Below, in pieces: positions 59,526 to 64,000 of a stretch of 64,000 bases of DNA (the stretch's first letter is position 1; every line of letters starts with the position of its first letter). Under the pieces are notes generated by a model. That model did no database searches. It was not told where the DNA came from and saw only the letters and a list, made by a program, of their open reading frames with translations. Both the position numbers and the translations under genes were made by a program. The stretch is from Blattamonas nauphoetae (taxonomy: Eukaryota > Preaxostyla > Oxymonadida): NCBI GenBank assembly GCA_033064195.1, contig JARBJD010000112.1:124001-188000 (forward strand), in the 5' to 3' direction.

Positions 59526-62500
59526 TCTCGACAGGTTGTTATCAGCAGGGGAGATTGCCTCCAGAATTAAACTGCTCATGGGCACGATTGGGTTGGACAG
59601 TTCGAAGTACGGTCCGTACTCCCTGAAGCACCCGGGAAGATCAAGGAACAGATTGATTGGGATGAGCGACGGAGAAAGGAGCTTCTCAGATGGGAGTTGA
59701 GGATTCGAGGAGAGGGGAGATGGAGTGGCTGTTTGGAGAGGAACCGAGGGAGTTGTTTCGCGTGCGAGTTGCATCGAAAGATTGTCTGAGCCAGAAACTG
59801 CTTCGCTGAATGCTGTTCGTTGCGTCAGTGTGAACTCGACCGACGGTTTCGGGGAAGGGGGAGTTGGAGTGAGGCTGATTTGTTTGTGCTTTCTTTTCTG
59901 CATTCTCAGAATCCGAGTCGGAATCTGTCTGTTCGTCTGAGTCGACACTCCTCTTTCGACTGCTCTTCAGATTGTTCCATTGTGTCTTCGTGTAAACTCG
60001 ACGAGCAATGCAGGATGGCGCTTCTGTGGTCATCGTCGTGTGCAGCTTCAGTGTTGTCGTCCTCGTCCTCCTCTTTCGAAGCATCAAAAGCGTCTGCTTC
60101 CTCAAACTTGTCAACGCTCTCGTTCTCGACCACTTCATGCAGAACGATGGATGGAGTAATTGTCGAGACACTTCCCGAAAGCACCTCTCCCCCATTCATT
60201 GTCACTTCGATCGGATCTGATGAGTTCATTTCAATCACTTTGGTATCTGCCTCAATCACAATCGCTGGGAGTTCCTCAGCAGTCGAGCTTCTCATCAAAA
60301 CTGTCGCTTTCTTCGGAGCCGGATGATGGTGATAGACGAATCTGTCGTGTCTGTCCATCTCGTCCTCGTCCTCCATCGTTAGACGGGACAGCAGATCCTT
60401 CGCAACCTTCTTCGGACAGTCAATGAACTTTCGCATGGCCGCCATTCGATGTTTGTGATATGCGCTCGCTGTTAACACGAAGGCTAACGAGATGGCGACG
60501 AAGAAGACGACGCAGCACACCACACACGATATGATCGTCACAACGAGGAGGATATGGAGGTCGGTTTCGAGTGACACGGAGAGAGTGGTAGCGGCCTGTT
60601 TGGTGGTTTCAATCAGAACGACAAGGATGTTCAGATCGACGAAGCTCAGCGAGGGTTGGGTGAGAGGATCGGAGGTGTTTGGATGGAGTGTAATGTCAGC
60701 ACAGGCATTGGCCAGAATTCGAGATGCGGTCATCAAACTCGTCTCCTTCACTCCCATCCTTCCCACTGATCCTCCGTCGACATGCCCAAACTGGACAGGT
60801 CGACCAGAATTTATGAAGAGGTCCCTGCTGGACTGGCTCGGAGCAAACCTGTACGCTGTTTCCAGTTGGACAGAAATCTCTTCGGCGTTCTCAGAAAGGA
60901 CGGAGGTGATCGTGTCGAGTGATGGGAGCACCCGAACTCCATTCAGCATGTCTGGCGAGGGGTCTTGTTGACGTCGGAGGTATTGTGCGTAGAGGAGTGT
61001 GTGCGAGAACAGCTGTCCCAAACTCGTCGACAAAATCAGACATTCAACTGCAGCGACGGTGTTGGAGAACGTCAGTATGGTGTACACAAACGACCCAATC
61101 ATGATGACAAGGGCGGCAGTGCAACGAAAATGATGACTGGCCAGAACGATCGGAAATATGCCCAGTCTCGCTGTGGCCCGATGTCGTCCAGTTCCAACCC
61201 AACTCCTCGTCTTTTCCGCTTTGTTCTTCCCCCTTCCCCTCTCGCTCCTCGCTTTCATCCGACCACTCCCTCCTGACCCAAGACTTGGTCGTGATCCCAT
61301 CGACTGCCCTTCTTCCGTGCTCAGTGTTGACGCCCCTTCCAGCTGTGTCGCTCGGTTGAACAGGATCTGTGCTGTCTCGTCGTCTCTGTCCACATCTCGG
61401 AAGAGAACACCAACGGCTCGCAGAAGTATCGTGTTGTCTGGATCTCGTTTCAGGAGGGCTTGATGCAGTTTTTCGCTTCGTCCGAATGTGCCCAAACTGA
61501 TGCGAGAAGCTTCATTACTCGCTCTCCATCCACGTGATCTTTCGAAAGAATCGTCCACACCTGCCGAAGGTACTTCTTGGCAAGCTCGCAGTGCCGTTGT
61601 GCTTTCTCCATCTGCCCTCTTAACATTCCTGACACCGATCCCATCTCTCCATTCTCGCCCATCCGCCCTCTCTCCATCTCTCTCACAAACAAGAAATAGA
61701 GATAACGTTCGGGGATCGATGGAACATTCTGGCGAGCGCTTCCGAACGATTCCAACACCTGCAAATCATCATTCACGACTCCCCAGTTGAACACACCCGA
61801 CAAGGTCCAGAACGACGAAGAGGTGTTCAGTCGCGCGTGTTGTTCTGCATCGACTGACTCGCAAAAACAACAAACTCATCTTTGTTCCGGAGTGATTTGT
61901 CTGTCAGGAATTTGATACCAGCGGCAAGTCTGCCCAATGAGTTTGTTTTCGGAGTGACGAAGTGGCGTGTTTGTTTGGGAGCGATTGGGGAGATGATTGG
62001 GGGTGAGTTGAGAGTAGAAGTGGGTTCAGTGATGCGAGGTGTGTGCTGGTAGCTCATCACTTTCACTTCGTCGTCTTTGTCCGTGAGAAGCTCCAGTTTT
62101 GTGTTCTGGTGCACAAACCATCGTTTTCGGGCAAGTTAGTTCGTTCCAAGAAAAACGAGAATCACAAGGCCGAACGAAAGAATGACGAAAACCACAACGA
62201 ATAAGACTCCAAGGAACGGCAGGTGTGAGATGCGTGGAGAGACAGAGTGAGACACGAGTGACAGACATATCAGGGCAGACGTGCAGGCGAACAGGGCAGC
62301 GTGGAACGCGTTTCCGTCGGGCGAGTAAAAAGGCTGTTTGAAGGCATACCACGATGAAAGAAGAATGAAAAGAACAATTCCCGCAACAGCCAGAGGGACA
62401 AGATGGTTGATGAGAAGTGACGGCAGGATCATAAAGAGAGTGGCAATGAACAAAGTTCCAGAGCGATGAGTGCTGGTTAATGAAGCGAATATATCGTCGG

Positions 62501-63917
62501 TGCGGATGTGGTGCTGATAGACGAAGAGATTGTATTGCAGGGCAAACAGCAGATAGACAAGTAAGAGCACGCTTCCGAAGACTAAGTTTGAAATGAACAT
62601 CCACCCAGAATATTCATAATTCGAGGGAAATGACAGAAATTTCGACCCCGTCAAGCAAGGTAACGAGGAAATAAAAGTGTTCACCATTGGGAAGAAGAGG
62701 AGATTGAATATTAGCTAAAAAACAGAGAGGTGAAGTTGATGAGTCCAGATGGCACTTTCGAATCGTTTAGAACCATAATGGTGAGTGTAGCAACAATGAC
62801 AAAGCAGGAAATGACGGATAGCCCAAACAGGATATTGAAAATAACAGCGACAATATCATCACGCCACGTGATTGAGAGGTTCAGATATCTACAACAAGAT
62901 CCATCACAGGTCAGAATATCTGTGAAAAATGGGACACCTGAAGAAATTGTGAAAGTATCTACAAAATGGTTGAGGGGGAGGCCAATTGTCGAACTGCGTT
63001 GCCAATCCAACGAAATGGATGCATTGGATCATACTACAGAAGAAACGGAGCGGAGAAATTCTTCCAATATGCTGTGCAAGAATCATGTGTAATGCGTTGA
63101 AACCTTTGACAGGACTGATCAGCACAAAAGAGGCTGGAAAGGATGAGAGAACAAGAATGAATAACTTCGTGTCTATTCTGTCGAATCCCGTTGTTCCCAT
63201 CATAACCACCCCAGAAAGACCCGATACGGAACGTGTCTGTGATGTGATGTCATCTTCCATTCGTTCAAATGCCACATTCGTATTTTGGTCACCACTGGGT
63301 TCGTATGATCAGAGTTTGTATCAATAATCTTGAATATTCTCACAAATGACGAAGTTGAACATGAACTGTGTGATGTTCTCTGTATTCTAAAGAGAAGGTC
63401 TCCTTGGTCCGTCATTCAAATCTGATTTCTTTCACATTTAGTTTGATAGGTGTTTGTCGAGATTATTGAGTGGTTCTGTCAATTTATTTCGTTCACTCCT
63501 CACAGAAAACCTCGCTCTCCCCAAACACTCCATCTATCGATGAGTTGTGGTGAAAAGAAGACTGATTTGTCTGTGATTCTGGATTGTTCGGTGATTCTGG
63601 TTCTCAGTTTGCGGTCGCTGGAGTTTTGACGACTGTTATGATGTCACAATTGTATTGTTCTGACCAGTGATAAACAGGATGCGGGATGAAATCGAGATCA
63701 GCGAGCATGAAAACGATTTGTTGTCAAGTCTGATTTCTCTCGGAAGTCTCTCAGTGTTGTTTGTCGACCGGAGAAATGCGTGTAATAGAGCATCAAGAGA
63801 ATCGAATTTGGTCGGATCTCCTGCATATTCGGACCACATCATCGTGACCATCCAGAAAAGGAATCGCATGACTTTTCTCCCTCGACAACGCTTGGATCGT
63901 CGTTTGAAACCCAACAT
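59490..63917 (-). pseudogene. TmcB-like multi-pass membrane protein, copy 2, frame-disrupted
   Basis: Same gene as 42761-47186, starting MLGFKRRSKRCRGRK at 63917. Relative to copy 1 it has at least three single-base length changes that shift the frame: AGCTAAAAAAC for AGCTCAAAAAAC near 62715, GCAGTTTTTCGC for GCAGTTTTTTCGC near 61470, and GGGGAAGGGGG for GGGGAGGGGG near 59856. A short variable site near 60330-60370 also differs in the His/Asp-rich stretch (DRFVYHHHP here, FDHHHHP in copy 1). Either this copy has begun to decay or these are homopolymer errors of the assembly; sequence alone cannot tell. Confidence 0.55.
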
Positions 63918-64000
63918 TTAGGGTTTGATCTTCCTCAGACAGGTGTCATCGAAAAATGTGTGGATTTTCACTTCGTTGCTGACTGGTGAATGCGAGTTTA

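Larger units (their letters stand above)
58875..64000 (+). repeat. Segmental duplication, copy 2 (continues past the window)
   Basis: Nearly identical to 42142-47269. On its left it is continuous with the body of the unknown Ser/Pro-rich gene, so this copy keeps the older-looking left border. Its right end is outside the window. Confidence 0.93.

Overview
The window is nuclear DNA of a protist. Genes lie close together on both strands and carry many very short GT-AG introns, about 28-95 nt and mostly 30-48 nt. All three standard stop codons are used. The gene set includes a class-B-like [FeFe] hydrogenase, which points to an anaerobic lifestyle. Several fragments resemble large lineage-specific families that I remember from oxymonads such as Blattamonas. 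An oxymonad (Metamonada, Preaxostyla) is therefore my best guess, inferred rather than proven. I see no retrovirus-like, Polinton-like or CRISPR sequence.

Layout. 1-6.3 kb is repeat-rich and gene-poor. It holds a 1.4-kb unit with 244-bp inverted arms around a dead ARM-like gene, a 19-bp tandem repeat leading into a tRNA-like unit, and a 2.75-kb block flanked by about 163-bp inverted repeats around a small hypothetical gene and the remains of a surface-protein-like gene. 6.3-27.6 kb is ordinary dense housekeeping sequence: a SelO-like kinase-fold protein (+), an importin-alpha-like ARM protein (-), a Kelch-BTB-like protein (-), ATG16 (-), [FeFe] hydrogenase (+), a long WD40/acidic protein (+), a P5A ATPase (-) and a PDI-like protein ending KYDEL (-).

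27.6-42.1 kb holds copy A of a very large P-loop protein that resembles the Crinkler/RHS effector class (+), a second ARM protein (+), a YjbQ/UPF0047 protein (-), a coiled-coil protein (+) and a SNF2-RING protein (-) that has lost its 5' end at a rearrangement junction. From there a 5.13-kb segment (42142-47269) carrying a TmcB-like membrane protein gene is repeated almost identically at 58875-64000 and runs off the window. Between the two copies lie a small two-TM protein (-), copy B of the Crinkler/RHS-like gene (-), a tail-anchored protein (+), a 901-bp non-autonomous hAT-type transposon with perfect target-site duplication, and a Ser/Pro-rich locus of unknown function.

Functional links are loose, as usual in eukaryotes. 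ATG16 (autophagy), P5A ATPase and the KYDEL protein (ER) give a picture of a normal endomembrane system in an anaerobe. The two Crinkler/RHS-like copies, the duplicated segment and the transposon are the accessory, fast-changing part.
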